A stretch of DNA of 64,000 nucleotides, taken from the NCBI GenBank assembly GCA_002633005.1, contig NMRA01000163.1:156071-220070 (forward strand), in the 5' to 3' direction. Within the stretch, counting starts at the first letter, position 1, and every line of letters begins with the position of its first letter. Shown in pieces: positions 43,507 through 56,800 of the stretch. The notes under the pieces are model-generated. The model made no database searches. It was not told the origin of the DNA and was given only the letters and a program-made list of their open reading frames with translations. The position numbers were made by a program, and so were the translations under genes. The DNA is from Phoronis australis. Lineage: Eukaryota > Phoronida > Phoronidae.

Positions 43507-46490
43507 TTGGTTCATGCATTCAGTGAGTCGCATTTCAAATTTACGCGTGGGCAGAAAACGTATCTGCGTAAAGAAACGTTTTCAAAACTTTCAGAGCATG
43601 AGCTCAAGGACTACATGGGAAAGAAAAGAAAACCAAATACAAAACAGGAACTTGTCCAAGGAATATGTAGCTCTTGGAAAACTGTTACCCTGAAGAAATG
43701 TGCAAAATACGCACGGCATTTACGGAAGATTGTACCAGAAGTGATTCATTGCGGTGGAGCCGCCACAGGATATTAAAAACACTGTGCTATACACAGTTAG
43801 CTGAATGGAAAGCTGAAGCGGAAAAATCCAGAACGCATATTTTCTATTCAGGAATTGAAATCTCTGTAGAATCAAAAACAATAGGCAACCAGGATTTATA
43901 GCCTCAGAAAACAGGAGAGAATTGTTTTCGTTCCAGGAAACTACATGACCACCCATTATGCAATGATGACAATACAGTGTGTACCTATACATTGGCATCT
44001 ATTGTAAAACGTGGATTAGACGAAAGAAATTCAACTGCATTTCAAAGGTAATGTTTTTTTCCTCGTAGCAGGTCTTCACAGTATTGGGCTGTAACAGAAA
44101 ATTTGTTGATATATGTGTTTGGTATCTTCAATTTATACAGGTAATGTTTGATTTCAGATGTCTTGCAATGGTCAGGTCTCGTTGACAGCCCAGAGCTCTT
44201 TGTGGTCAAACAAGAAGATCTAGTAGCCGGCCACATTGACCAGACGGTAATGAAGACAAAAATTATGCTAACAGATATCACGGAAGCAATCTTATTTGTT
44301 GATGAATCATGCCAGCTTGTCAGAGGTGGAAAGACTAGGGACTATTTCCAAGAGTACTTGGAGACAATCATGGCAGCCATGGAGGGTGATGGAAGAACAT
44401 TGGCCAGATGGCAATCAAAACAGAAACTATGCTAACAGAAGTCATGGGAGCAACCCTGTTCAATGATGAAGCATACTGGCTTGTCAGAAGTGGGTATACC
44501 AGAAATTATGTCCAAGAGGCCTTGGAGACAATCATGGCGGCCATGGAAGGTGATGGAAGAACAAACAATCCAAGGCCCAGCATAATCCTAGCGGGATATC
44601 CGAAAGAAATGGCAAAACAGTTGAACTCTAACCCAAGTCTTAAGAGATTAGTCAAACTTTCACATTCAATGCTTATTCCATGTCTGAACTAACCGACATT
44701 CTGTTACAAATGTTGCAGACAGACGAGTATACAGTGCTTTCATCAAAAGGAAGTTCAGTCTTATTTAGAAACTTGTGTGGAGTGAAGCATCCTACAGAAG
44801 TACCACAGTGGCTTCTGCGTTAGTCGCATGTATAGTCAAAAAAGTTATAAACGAAAGCCGGTTTATACAAATAAACAAGGGCAATGCTGCGAGGGATGAG
44901 GACTTGGTGACTGTGACCTTGGATTATTTTCACAGTGCTGTGCCAACAGTTGTCCAATCCTTGTATATTGTATTTGCTTGGTCAGTGAAAATGTCATATA
45001 GGTAATATACTCTTGCTCAGTGGAGACTGGCTATTGTGTGGCTTGTTTTATGCAAGGCAGTGCTGAACATTTTTTATAGTTTTTCCTCGTGTCAAATGCT
45101 TTTGAGTGTGAATGTGTTACATGTCCATGCTGAGGGAGGTGGTATAAGTATTGCATGTTCTTGGTTTGTGGTGATGAAAGCATACGATTACTCTGTGACG
45201 CCTAGCAATCCTACATTGCTGTCCTGCTGATATGTTTATTCTACAAATTTCAATCTTAGTGTAATTACTATGTATGCATGGAATTGCATACTTTTGAGCA
45301 TAATTAATCTTAGCCACTAAAAAAATTATATTGTAAGTGCACACATAGAAGTGAATTCATGAAAATGAACAAAATAACTGTAGTCTTGCTCAGTGAAGAC
45401 AGGGCATGCTACACCTTGTTTTTTGTGAGAAAGTTGTGCCTGTCCACCCCTGTACACATAGTGGGCGTTGATGACTCTTTCACACAATTATTTAATTATG
45501 CAGTGCCAAGATGTTCTCTTCGGCTACTATAGGCAGTAGATGGTGTACCACATTTGGCACAAAAGGCAAGCGGAAGGTGGCAGAATGTTATATTACAGAG
45601 GATTTATACAATTACTGAAGAAGAGAAGATTATGACCAAGGCAAAGATAACGAATGACAAGTTGATGTGTGCAGAGAAGGTGTATATGCATGATGAAAAC
45701 TGCACTAAAGCCAAAAAAGATGCAAGTGCAGAGACATGGTGAATACAGTGTCAGTAAATAGGGGTCAAGTCGAGACCCATACGATTAAGCAATGAAACAA
45801 CACCAAGTGTTACGCTTATGCTGAAATGTTGAAGTGTTATCTCCAATGAACTTATATAAATAATTCAGGGTTGAGAAATTCTTGTAGACCAGCTCTTTTG
45901 AAAAGTTTTGCAAACTTGATATCAATATTGAAATGTGGTTGTGGGCCCCCGAGGCCTTATAGATCATAATAAATTCCATTCCATTATATTATAATCTATA
46001 ATACACTCTGCAAAAGCTTTGCTTGGAAAATTTTCTTAGATTTTTAAAAATACGTAACAGCTCGTGTAGTGGTTGGGCATATGTCAAAAATACTACTGTG
46101 AATGTACGGTGCTGGGATATGTTAACCAAGATTTGTTCAGGCGATCAGAAAAAAACGTCTTCAATTTATTATAAGTAAGTAATATAAAAACCCTAGAAAA
46201 GTAAACAGTTAAAAAGGGGTATGTTAACTGCATCCTCTGTAAAATATCAACCTGATCCTGTTTTGTTCCTGTTCTAGTGGAATTTCCAAACCTACAATTC
46301 GAAGTCATCGCTTAGGAATAAACAAAAACACTTAAGTAGCCAAGAAAATTGGAGGACCCCAGGTGCTGTCATGAGAAATTTAATACGAAATATGTGACCA
46401 TGCCAAATGTCTGGATGCAGTGTTCTTTGGAATAACTATAAAGGACCTCATGAAACTTGCCTACAACCAAGAAAAGAAATCAGCAAGAAA
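43507..46490 (+). mobile_element. Repeat unit C
   Basis: Third copy of the units at 7.6 and 10.9 kb. It starts with the best-preserved version of the transposase-tail-like frame (43507-43776). The AAA+ block, the non-coding half and a short decayed start of the Tigger-like gene (46278-46490) follow, and similarity to unit A ends there. A unit found 30 kb away from the A/B tandem shows that the family is dispersed and not just locally duplicated. Confidence 0.65.
44157..45002 (+). pseudogene. CbxX/CfxQ-like AAA+ ATPase fragment, copy C
   Basis: First block: DSPELFVVKQEDLVAGHIDQT, AILFVDESCQLVRGG, EYLETIMAAMEGDG, stop at 44433-44435. The second block overlaps in another frame: ATLFNDEAYWLVRSGY, EALETIMAAMEGDG, PSIILAGYPKEM, SNPSLKRLVKLS, stop at 44690-44692. 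The lid segment (44775-45002) reads IVKKVINESRFIQINKGN and DLVTVTLDYFHSAVP. Best preserved of the three, but still without a P-loop. Confidence 0.6.
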
Positions 46491-47894
46491 ACAAGGCTAC
46501 ATTTGCCTTATGCTGAAAATTCATGCAACTGTTCACCTTAAGAATGGAAGATGTGGATACTGTTTTATTCGCCAAACAACCTGAAATCCTGCTTGGAGGC
46601 TGAGTTTTATAAGCACTATGTTTTCCTGGCTCAAACTGTATGACTTCTGCTTCAGAATGATTTGACGAAACATCACATGGGGAAGGCAAAGGGTCAGCTA
46701 TCCTATTCCATCCTATTCCGTATACAGATACGAACAACTCTCAGGCAATATTTTCCATTCGTCCATCATTAGCCCTGTTTTCTTCCAGAATGTACAGTGT
46801 ATCCACACTCGCACACATTTTTGTTCATTCATGCCTATATATGATAAAGTTTGTGAATGGTTCGTTTAAACTTGTATAAGCCATGATATTGTTATTTGAT
46901 TGCCTGGGTTATCGTGTATTTTAATTTTGAATCAATTTGCTGAGCATGCTAAAGTGACAACTTGCAAACATTTGTCATTGGCTGTAAAGATGTTTTATGT
47001 TGAAAACTCGCCTTTACAGGTGATCACAAAATGAGAAGAGACATCCAACTTGGAGTTACTACACTTCAAAGCTACAACTCAGCATCATCAGTCAACAGCT
47101 TCACAGAAAGATGCCAAATCTCATTAAGTTCCAGCAATGAAGATATAGCAGTGGACGCCGGACAGAGAAAACAAAAATATGCACCCACATATATGAATAT
47201 GTGTGGCATAAAAAGACAGACAACCAGGGGAAAAGTAACATTAACTCAGCTCAATGACTTGCGATGAGAAGGGAATTTTGTGATTTTTTATAACTATATA
47301 ATATACATGATTAACGAAGAAAGGAAATGTGACTACTGGAACAACAAAGACTTCCGCATCAGCTCCTTTAGTGATACCATAGAACATAATAAATTCAGAT
47401 GTTTAAAACAGCACCTCAGTCTTCCAGTCACTTGCGTAACAGCCATCAGCTTTCACCTTGCGATGTTTTGTCTTTCTGCGCTGCCAAAAATCGCCTGAAG
47501 GACTCAAGCTCCAATTGCTCACTTGGATCTGTAAACACCAAGATTGAGATAGAAAAAACTAAGGGAAGCACATGATCCATGATGCCATCAAATTTTAATG
47601 GTTAATTGACGCATACTTCACTTGGTAATAAATTAGTTTCGTTAACCTCTCTGTAAAAATGCACAAATTTCCATTATGTTAAAATGATAGCTGTCTTTAG
47701 AGGCAAGCTGAGTTGGAGAACTGGGTCTCACTGATGAAATTACTGAAGGTCAGGACGGTACACTGTCTAATCAGTAGGACATTTAAACAAAATACACAGC
47801 AGGGCTCGGTTCCATAAAAGCTAAAAACTGGACAAATACAATAAACTACCACGTGCCACGCAGCCACTGTTGACCAATGTTTTTCCTGACACAC
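46491..47894. other. No recognised gene; one dispersed repeat
   Basis: Mostly featureless. The segment 47030-47230 (with a CAGTGGACGCCGGA motif and an ATATGCACCCACAT stretch) resembles 63420-63530 and looks like a dispersed repeat. A last coding exon of GPN1 could be hidden here if exon 9 is spliced at 47935. Confidence 0.45.
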
Positions 47895-50800
47895 TTATCT
47901 ACCGGACAACTTTTGAAGTTTTATACAACCCCACCTGGAACTGCATGAGTTATTGAATACATCACCTTCGTCTTCTTGCATCATCCTATCACTACCGTCT
48001 TCATCACTGTCATCGTGTGCACCAGGACGGATGATCATTGCAGTGCCACGGGTCCCAGTTGTTACTTGCTCTCTCAGACTTGATACTGAAACAACAACAT
48101 GTTGTGGTAAGTACAAATAACAGTCACATTGAATCAACAAGGACATGTAACAAAAACTTATTAAGTTTATCCACAAGTCTGTACATTTACTAAATATCTA
48201 CAAAACTATAGAATTTACCTCAGTAAAAGTATACTTTTTCTGAAAGTAGAAATTCTGTATAATTTGATTTTTGACTTCATACCAATCTGTCACTCATAAG
48301 GTCACGTGACCTTACACTTTATGGAAAATTTAGCAAAACAAAAGGGTTTCATTAATAGCAAAATAACAGGATCGATCACATGACCAAATTTAATTTGTAT
48401 GATAAAGAACTTCAAGATTAAATCTCAAAAAAATGCCATTACAATTTGTTTTTTATCTACGCAACTTTAAATGTTTTCGTAAAAATCATACAAGTCCTAT
48501 TTTGTGTATAACTGAAACATTTTAAAAACAATTCAAAAGAGTTTTGGAGAACAACATATAAAGCAAAGTATAGGAAAGTCCCATGTGAATCTCAACAGCC
48601 ATTTCCCAGATACAGTGTTCCTAAGTCGTAAAAATTGGACATTTTTCTAGGGACCTAAATAACCTAAATAGCAACATTCAATCACACTGCGCATGTCATT
48701 GAATAGAATGTAATGATGATGGATTTGCACTACATATCCATTCAGAAATTCAATTACCAAGATATGGTTCAGTTAACAGTTGTCCTTGTCGGCTAGAGAT
48801 GAAAAAACATCATTTAGCTTTTAAGAGCATGGCATTGAATTATAACCAATTAAAAAACCCAAGCATCTCAAGCCAGTTTTGTTTACGTCCGATTTGGGAT
48901 AATTTCTGACATAGGGAAGAACTGACCAGGTTCAATAATTGGTCTTGTCAAGACATGACTTTATATGCACTAATAATGTCCTCATTCCACAATGAAATAT
49001 CAATTTAGTTCAAGCCCTTTTCTCATCAAAGCTAGGAACTACTTTGAGACCAATTTTCAAAGTTGCCTAAATCAAAAGCTACTTTCTTTGACTGAAGTTG
49101 ACACCAGCTTTTAAATAACAGAAATATAGCTTACAGCCAGTAGTTATTTCTGTATTTTCAGAGCGTATGTCCTTCCGTAACTTTTCCAGATCTTTTTCCT
49201 GTTCCCGCCTCATCTCTTCAGCTTTCTCCCTTTTCAAGCGTTCATATTCAGGTTTATAGTCCCTGAAAGCAAAGGAAACCTCATCAACACCATTCAATGA
49301 AGAAGTACTTGCTATCAGTCTAACTGTATGCCTTTAACTTCACAATTTATTGAAGTGATAACTTTATTAAGTTTATGTGGGAGAAACTTGCTAAAATACA
49401 AGTGAAACACACTCCTGACCATTGCAAATTGTCCAAACGTGTTCAAGCATAATCCCTATCACAATTCAGAACTACACCAAGAAATTTTCTCTGTTATTAA
49501 GGTGATGCAGGACCTTATCGACATGTTATTGTATTTAGCCAAGTATCTACAAAACTATTAATTTCAACTCACCAAAAGCATACATTTTCTGAAAGAAGTT
49601 ATGCTAAGGATGTACTGTTAGTTCTTTAATTCTAAATTTTACTAAAACGACATAGTCACATGACCCAATTGGATAGACTGCATTCTACAACACTTTTTTG
49701 TAAAGCTGTGTAGTCTTTGTCTTGGGAAGTGTTTAAAAAGAGTTACAAGGTATTGAACTCGATTCAATTCAATTTGTTGATGTCAACTTTTAATACTTGG
49801 CCAATCCAAAACGAACTGGATTCCAATTCCCTAGTTTCTTTCACATCAGCTCAAATAATTGCAAAGTAGACTAAAAATATGTTATTACTCAATGTGCCAT
49901 CTATTTCCTGATGGAGAACACATTCTAGTAGAATCATATACCAGCCATCAAATTGTAAACTACTGTACATTGTGTATACTGAACCCTTTAAATTGTTGTT
50001 AGCACCCAATATTTGAAAGTTTAAATATTACTAGAAAATTGTTCAGTAAGTCTTGTTTAATGAAAATGATAATTGCTCAAGACGATAAGTGTAACTTTTG
50101 CCGGGAGACTGAAACATTTATCGGTTTGCTTTTTAATGTTACTTTACCGAAAATGGTGGTCCAATGAACAAACAATGTTAACAAAAGTATTACGGAATGA
50201 AATGTGCTTATCTGAAGATTCAACATTAACAGCTTACTTTGGTCCTAACCGTTGTGAGACTAATAACGTATTAATTATAACACAATATTTTATACATGTA
50301 TATAGCAAGGATCAGACTATTCCCAACTTTAATAATTTTCTACGACTATGATGTACTACGAAAAAAATTCTTACTAAGATTTTGCGCCCCTACAAATTTC
50401 ATTCTGACGAACCCCCCTCCCAAAACATTTAAGAACTTCAAGACTATTATTGGTACTTCTCATCATGGTTAGGGCTTACATGTCGTGCAAGTGTGCATGC
50501 TAGTGTGATGTCATTAAAATGAAATGTACTTGTTTGTCTTATACAATAAATTTGGTGAAAAAATCATTGGTAAAAAGTCAAAAATCTATTAGCTTTCTAC
50601 TGTCAGAAGATATCTACTTTCACAGAGAGTTAAAATCTACAATTTTTGTTAAATGCACACAGTTGTCGATAAGGTCCTCCATAACGTTATGGTCTGACCA
50701 TTTCATTATCATGACTAACCACACATCATAGAAACATAGTTTGAAAGAAACCAATTTTAATGTTAGTTAGGTAGAACCTTATTGAAAAGTGTGTGTATTT

Positions 50801-53800
50801 AGGTAAATAGCTACATAACTACAGCATTTAAATGAGAGAAACTTTGTAGAATTTGATTTCTGACTTCATGCCAAAATACAACTACTTGGGTCTCCTGAAA
50901 ATGTTTACTTATTTAAACTTAACAAAATGAATGGTACATTCATACTAGGCAAACGTCATAAATAACAACCAAGTTTTTGATTGATACAAATGTCCAAGAT
51001 AAAGTCGTCCGCATCTCACAGACTTCAGCTTGGCTTGTTTTGAAAAACAGTGCATAAAACATTATAGTATTCAAAACCTTCCTAGAAATCAAATCAGCCA
51101 TTTCTGAGAAATGATGTTCTGAAGGTAGCCAAATTTGGTCATTTTTTCTAAGGTCCTAACTTTTTTCATCCTTATTCATGTTGTAGGATCCCCATGCTTA
51201 TGAGCAAAAAATATTATTTTACAAATTGAATTCAAGGAGATGCTATACACACTTACACAATCCAAGTTGCCAGACAAAACCTGAAATGTTATCAATTACA
51301 CCAAAGGGTCAGAATGTACCTTTCGTATTCTGCAGCAGCATCCTCAACTGCACAGAAAAATTCTGTAACACCGGCTCCAGAAACAGCAGATACACCAACT
51401 GCCTGAAAAGAAAACCAAACTATCACTACACAATCACTAACAGAAGGTAACCTACAGTACACATCACAAATTTTTGTCCGGTCAGAAATCGATTGACGAC
51501 CAGTCGTCTAGCCGACCAACAGCCAACCACCAACGTTCTGTGGTTAACACTCGGGTCCGCAAGGTGGTGGCCAACCAATTCGGATTATGCATAACATTGG
51601 TCGGCAATTACCGTTCTATGACTTAGCAAGTGAGCTTTGGCCAAACAAACATTTACCTGTTAGCTGCTCGTTCTCTAATGGCCACTCCAGTCGTGACACT
51701 AGTTTATCAACTTTAATTCGTTCAACTAATGAAAGGTGGCAAAATGGAATGAACCGACGAATTGCGTGAAATAAAAGCAAAGTAAATGTTACAACTTGAT
51801 GTTGAGTTGCTGATGGTATGATAAAATTAAATGTTAAATGACTTTCAAACTATAGATAAGAGAATTTTTATACATGATGTACAAACAAGTCACAACAACC
51901 ATGAAAACTTGAAATGTTACAGTAAAATTGCATAAAAATCACAAAACAACGCTGGATGTTTTACGACCGCAAGTGTTTTCCTGCCTGGGAATGTTCAATA
52001 ACTACAGCTGTAGCACGTATTTGCACCCATTCGTTACTGCTCTTGATCACCACTTCATCACGTTGTACATTATGCTTTCCCCACAGAGAATTATTGTTCA
52101 TTTTTGTATAATTTCATAATATGTTGGAACAGCAACATCTACAATGGTTTGAACATAGCGCAGATTTTAAGATCATGGATGCATGAAAACGGAGGGAAGT
52201 GAGCCGTTATACTGTCAGCCATTATCCATCATTATTCCGAATTTGTTGTCACTTTCGGAGTAAAAATCGTAACTAAGTTAGACCCATCCTAGCCAGCAAC
52301 CGAGCTGTATGAAGGCTTTTGTCAGAATACAGCTAGATATATGTGCGCTGAGCTGACAGACCTCGAAATTGCACACAGCCTGGGTAGTTATGCTCGCCAT
52401 CTCATCGTGAAACTTTGATATACAAGTACAGATACAAACCGGCCGGGGTGCCTGCAAAATCTGGGAGTCAACTGACACTCATCTTACCCGTTACAGCTGT
52501 TTAAGTGAAAAAGAATCTAATAAACGTCATTTTCCTGCGTAATTTTCTGGCTTTTGTAACAAAGAAAAGCATGATATGTGGACAAAGTGTGGAAATAAAG
52601 TGGGCGGATTTGTGGAAAATGTCTCCTCTGAAAGCAAAGCTCCTCATCAGATCTGTTTATGATGTACTGCCTACTCCCAACAACATTGCTATTTGGAGCC
52701 TCACTGACAACTCGAGCTGTATTCGGTGTGGACGCAGATGTACTTTAGAACACATCCCGTCAACTTACAGCACGTCTTTGGCATCAGGAAGGTGCACCTA
52801 CCGACACAACCAGGAACTGAAAGTCTTCGCAAGGATGTTAGTTGATGAAATCAAAAGCAAACCAAAGTCGAGAAGCCACTGGATTGAATTCATCAGTTTC
52901 TGAAGAAGTGGCGATGTTGCAAGTAAGGGGAAGACCTCCAGCGTGGAAGGAATCCTTCACACAGCCAACGACTGGAAAGTGTGGGTTGAACTTGCCGGTC
53001 ACCAGTCATCCTTCCCCCAGCACAATGTCCAGACCACCCAGCGGCCTGATTTGGTCCTTTATTTGGACAGTTCCCACCAGGTCATCCTGATCGAACTCAC
53101 CATCCCATGGGAGAGTAGAGTTGAAGAGGCACATGAGTGGAAGAACCTGAGGTATGCAGACCTGAAGAATGACTGCCACGTAAACAGCTGGGGATGTTGG
53201 AGTTTTTCTGTGGAGGGTGGCTGCCACGGTTTTCCGGCCAGTTCAGTCACTATCGTGACGAGGACTTCAGGCGTCTTTGTGACTGGAAATAAGGCTCTAG
53301 TACGCAATGTGGCCATAGAAGCTGAACAGGCATCTTGTTGGATTTGGATGAAGCACCAACAGCAATACCATCAACAACAGTCAGGCAGAGCCTTATCAAC
53401 TCTCTTGTTTCGCCTACTAGAGATGGTCTTGGATTACTGAAGAAACCATTTAGGACAGTAGGATACCAACTGAAGATGTTGGTTGAGCACAGTTACATTA
53501 AGTAATTTCTTGAAAACTACATTCGTGACACACACCACATCTAAAACTTTTTCCACATATCTCAACAAATGATGACGGCTTCACAGCAGAAAAATTTGTT
53601 CTATTATTCTGTTTGCTGTTATCTAAAAACTTCAAATGAGAAATGAAACCAGTTCCAATAATTTGTTGTGACATTTACCTTGTGAGAAAACGTTTGATTG
53701 AAGAATTGGGGAAAAAAAGAAAATGGCTATTAGGTGACGTAATATTTCATGGCACCGAAAGCTGACACAAAGGATCACACCACATTTTTCGCAGCAGAAT

Positions 53801-56800
53801 AACAGTAGAAAGCCAATTTTAGCTACACCGGTAAATAATTTAGTTTACTCAAGGAAGAGTCCAGTTTTTAATGACACAAATTTTAAATCAGATTTCATCT
53901 GGTCATTTTTTGTCCACATCGGTGCAAAGCTGTATAATTATTTAAATTAGTACACAGCTTTGCAACAAGGCTAGAGCCTTCTGAGCCCTTTGGAGTAAGA
54001 ACACAATACTTCCCGTTTCCCGTCTACTCCAAGGGGTAAAACTCTGGAAATAAAATCTTAGGAGTAACAGTCTTAGGTGTCAAAATTTTCCAGGTAGTCT
54101 GCGTTTCCTCTAGCAAACAGTAATGCATACAATTTTCAGTTCTAGGACACAGGTTAAAATCAACTTAAAGGAGAATGCCACCCAAAAAACAACCCATTTT
54201 GTATCAAATTTAGATCGAGTAATTGTACTCGATAACGGCATGTTCGGTTGCGTTACCTGACACCTGACGTCATTGGATTCACACGCAGTTTGTTCAGCAG
54301 TTCACAACACGGGTTACTGGTGCCAGCTTATCGCTTGAATTCATCGTTTAACAATAATATATCATCAAACTTCGATGTAAAACTCTTAAAAATACACCAA
54401 GTTCTTATAAAAACGTGTTCTTTTATTTCACAGTTACGGATTTATTGGTATTTGGACACATCGTAGCCTACAAAGATCGGCAGGCCAATTTACCAAGGTC
54501 CGTAGCAGGAGTGTGGGGTCTGTTTGGAGATGAATTCGAAGTATTCTTCCATGAAATGCAGACAGGAGAACCTAGATCTGTGTGATTCTTTGCGTTCTAA
54601 GCACACAAAACGCTTGTTATCCCGGCCAGAGTCTCAAAACGCGATCAGGCCTGTCGCAGTGGGACTAACTCGTTATCCCAGCCAGTGGCTCGGAACCCGA
54701 TCCGACCCCGTTACGGCCGCCAGGACTGGCACGAACATAAACCAACTTGAGTTGGAAACTAAGTCTCCAGTCATGAAAAAGATCATAATAGCGAGCCAAA
54801 GAAATAATGTGCACATACTTATCTATATGAACTAGCCATGAAACTGAAAATCTACTTGCTTGTTGGGGGCCGCGAAGTCGGGTTCCCCTTCCACAGACCG
54901 TCAGGGCAAAGGTTGTACAGTAACAATGATTTGAATAATGTGTTTGTATTTCTAAATAAAGGTTCCCCTAACATGTGATCATATATAAAATAGAGTAATT
55001 GTTTCACAAGTTAGAGCTTTCTGTCAGCAAACACTGAATTAGCATGCACTCACACGGCCTTGGTGCCTGGTCAATTACCTTTATTGCCGGCATCAAAAGC
55101 TGGTAACGCAGTGGTTTATTCATTGCTGGCTTCTCAACATTTGCACTCACGAATACTGCAAAGGCATTACAAATTGTACCTAATGAGACAGACTTTGGTT
55201 TCAGTTTTATATAAGCATTGGTTAGGATGAGAATAATTCATTTTGAAACAGAACGCAGAATCATAAACGTCTACATGGCAACTCACCCGGCGCCAATCCC
55301 GACTTAGTCAAGAGCTCATCTGACGAAGACTTCGCGGGTTGGATCGTTAGGTTTCACAGGCTATAAGTTCGAACCGGAATACACTGATCAAGAAACAGTA
55401 GAGAGGTGCCGTGAGCATGCACATGCAAGGGAATGTATGGATAATTCTTTGGTAAGCCGGAATTCGTCAGAGAAATCAGTGTCGACAAAATGCCGGCCAC
55501 AGACACGGAGATGTTTCACGGCCTCATACTTGCTATTAACAGTGTACCTTTCAGTCTTCACTACTGCGAGACACTTTCTAAGCATTTCGGGCTCTCGAGG
55601 AAGTCGAAAAAATGAGATACCCGCTTCCTTCGCAGCTTCATAGTTCGGACAAGCGGGAACGATGCACTGCAATATAGCGGCATGCACTCTGCAGATGAAC
55701 CACTGACGTCGCTGCGTCGTTTCTCACCTTTCTCACAGGTTAACGCGACACCTCTCGGCAAGCTGAGGTCGACCGTATAAGAGGCAGTGTGGATATAGAC
55801 TGATTAAGACGTTAAAAAAGTTAGACTAATTAAATCGGGTGGCATTCTCCTTAAAAGTTTATTGTGTCGATTCTAGTAGTCACCAGGGCTAGAGACAAAT
55901 ATGCATCGGCACGTATCGTGGCATTAACCTGACAACCTATTACGCAACTGCCACTCCTAAAAATAGCATCCAACCACCGCGTCGGCAAATAAGTTCGGCA
56001 GTAGTCAGCTTGGGAGTCGCCTTATGAGTCAGCATTGTGGCCAGCTGGCCCTCGGCTAAAAATTAGCCGACCAGGCCTACCCGTCGTCGATTGGAAGCCG
56101 ACCGGTCGGACAAAAATTTGTGATGTGTACTGTAGTACACAGAATGGATTCATGTTTAATGACAAGTCTCTATTTGTCTCTAGGAAGTCTTAGTTGTCAC
56201 AACTTTCTGGTAGTTTTCGCATGAAAAAGTCACACCAACTTTGCTTTTGTCACGCATGCACAATACAAATTTTGTCAGTGATAATCCAATATTTTGCAAT
56301 TTGTGAAAAAAGAACCACCACTTGATGCAGCATAAAATAGCTGTAACCTAACAAATAGCCTACTTGGGTCCATTTTTGTCACATAATTCTCAAAAAGTCA
56401 CAGAACTTTAGGCAACCATTAAGTTTCGTCACAGAAATCCCTTGTGACGTATCCATTCTTCACATGCTACTGAATATATTCATTTGGAATCTGAATGCAT
56501 TGTAAATTCATGATATGTCAAAGAACAGTTACAAGGAACATTATTTCAATTCCGTCTCTAATAATGTTCAAAATGGATAATAAGCGCCGCAATATTAGCA
56601 TATTTTAAGAAAAAGATCCTCATACTGGAGCAGTATGCACCTACGGTAAATTAACAAAAGTTTTCACTCCAGACCTTCTTATTGTAGACTTTCTAATCCC
56701 CCCGATAGTGAAAGTGACACTGTCAAATGTTGCAACTGATCATAAGTTGACGAATTTTTAATGTCAGAATTAACGACTGCCTTCACGAAGCACATTTATA

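Larger units (their letters stand above)
51455..56132. mobile_element. TA-flanked TIR element with nested insertions
   Basis: Perfect 26-bp inverted ends, CAGTACACATCACAAA followed by TTTTTGTCCG (51455-51480 and, in reverse complement, 56107-56132), lie directly inside TA dinucleotides (51453-51454 and 56133-56134). Similarity continues weakly inward through CCGACCGG-rich sequence. TA duplication and a CAGT start fit Tc1/mariner-type or MITE behaviour. No transposase is seen. The 4.7 kb between the ends includes a non-LTR retroelement tail and a THAP element that probably inserted later. The whole lies in the GPN1 intron before exon 51320-51402, with its left end only about 50 bp from that exon's acceptor. 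Confidence 0.7.

Noticed and set aside
54524-54835. 103-codon + strand frame in THAP element 2 as the partner gene of the element
   Set aside because: It lacks the WCxC/ECxCC pattern of the P2X7-like gene seen in element 1 and matches nothing else I know.
55300-55385. tRNA-like motif (TTAGTCAAGAG...GTTCGAACC) in THAP element 2
   Set aside because: The B-box-like part is good, but no acceptor or anticodon stem pairs convincingly and it lies within a transposon flank.
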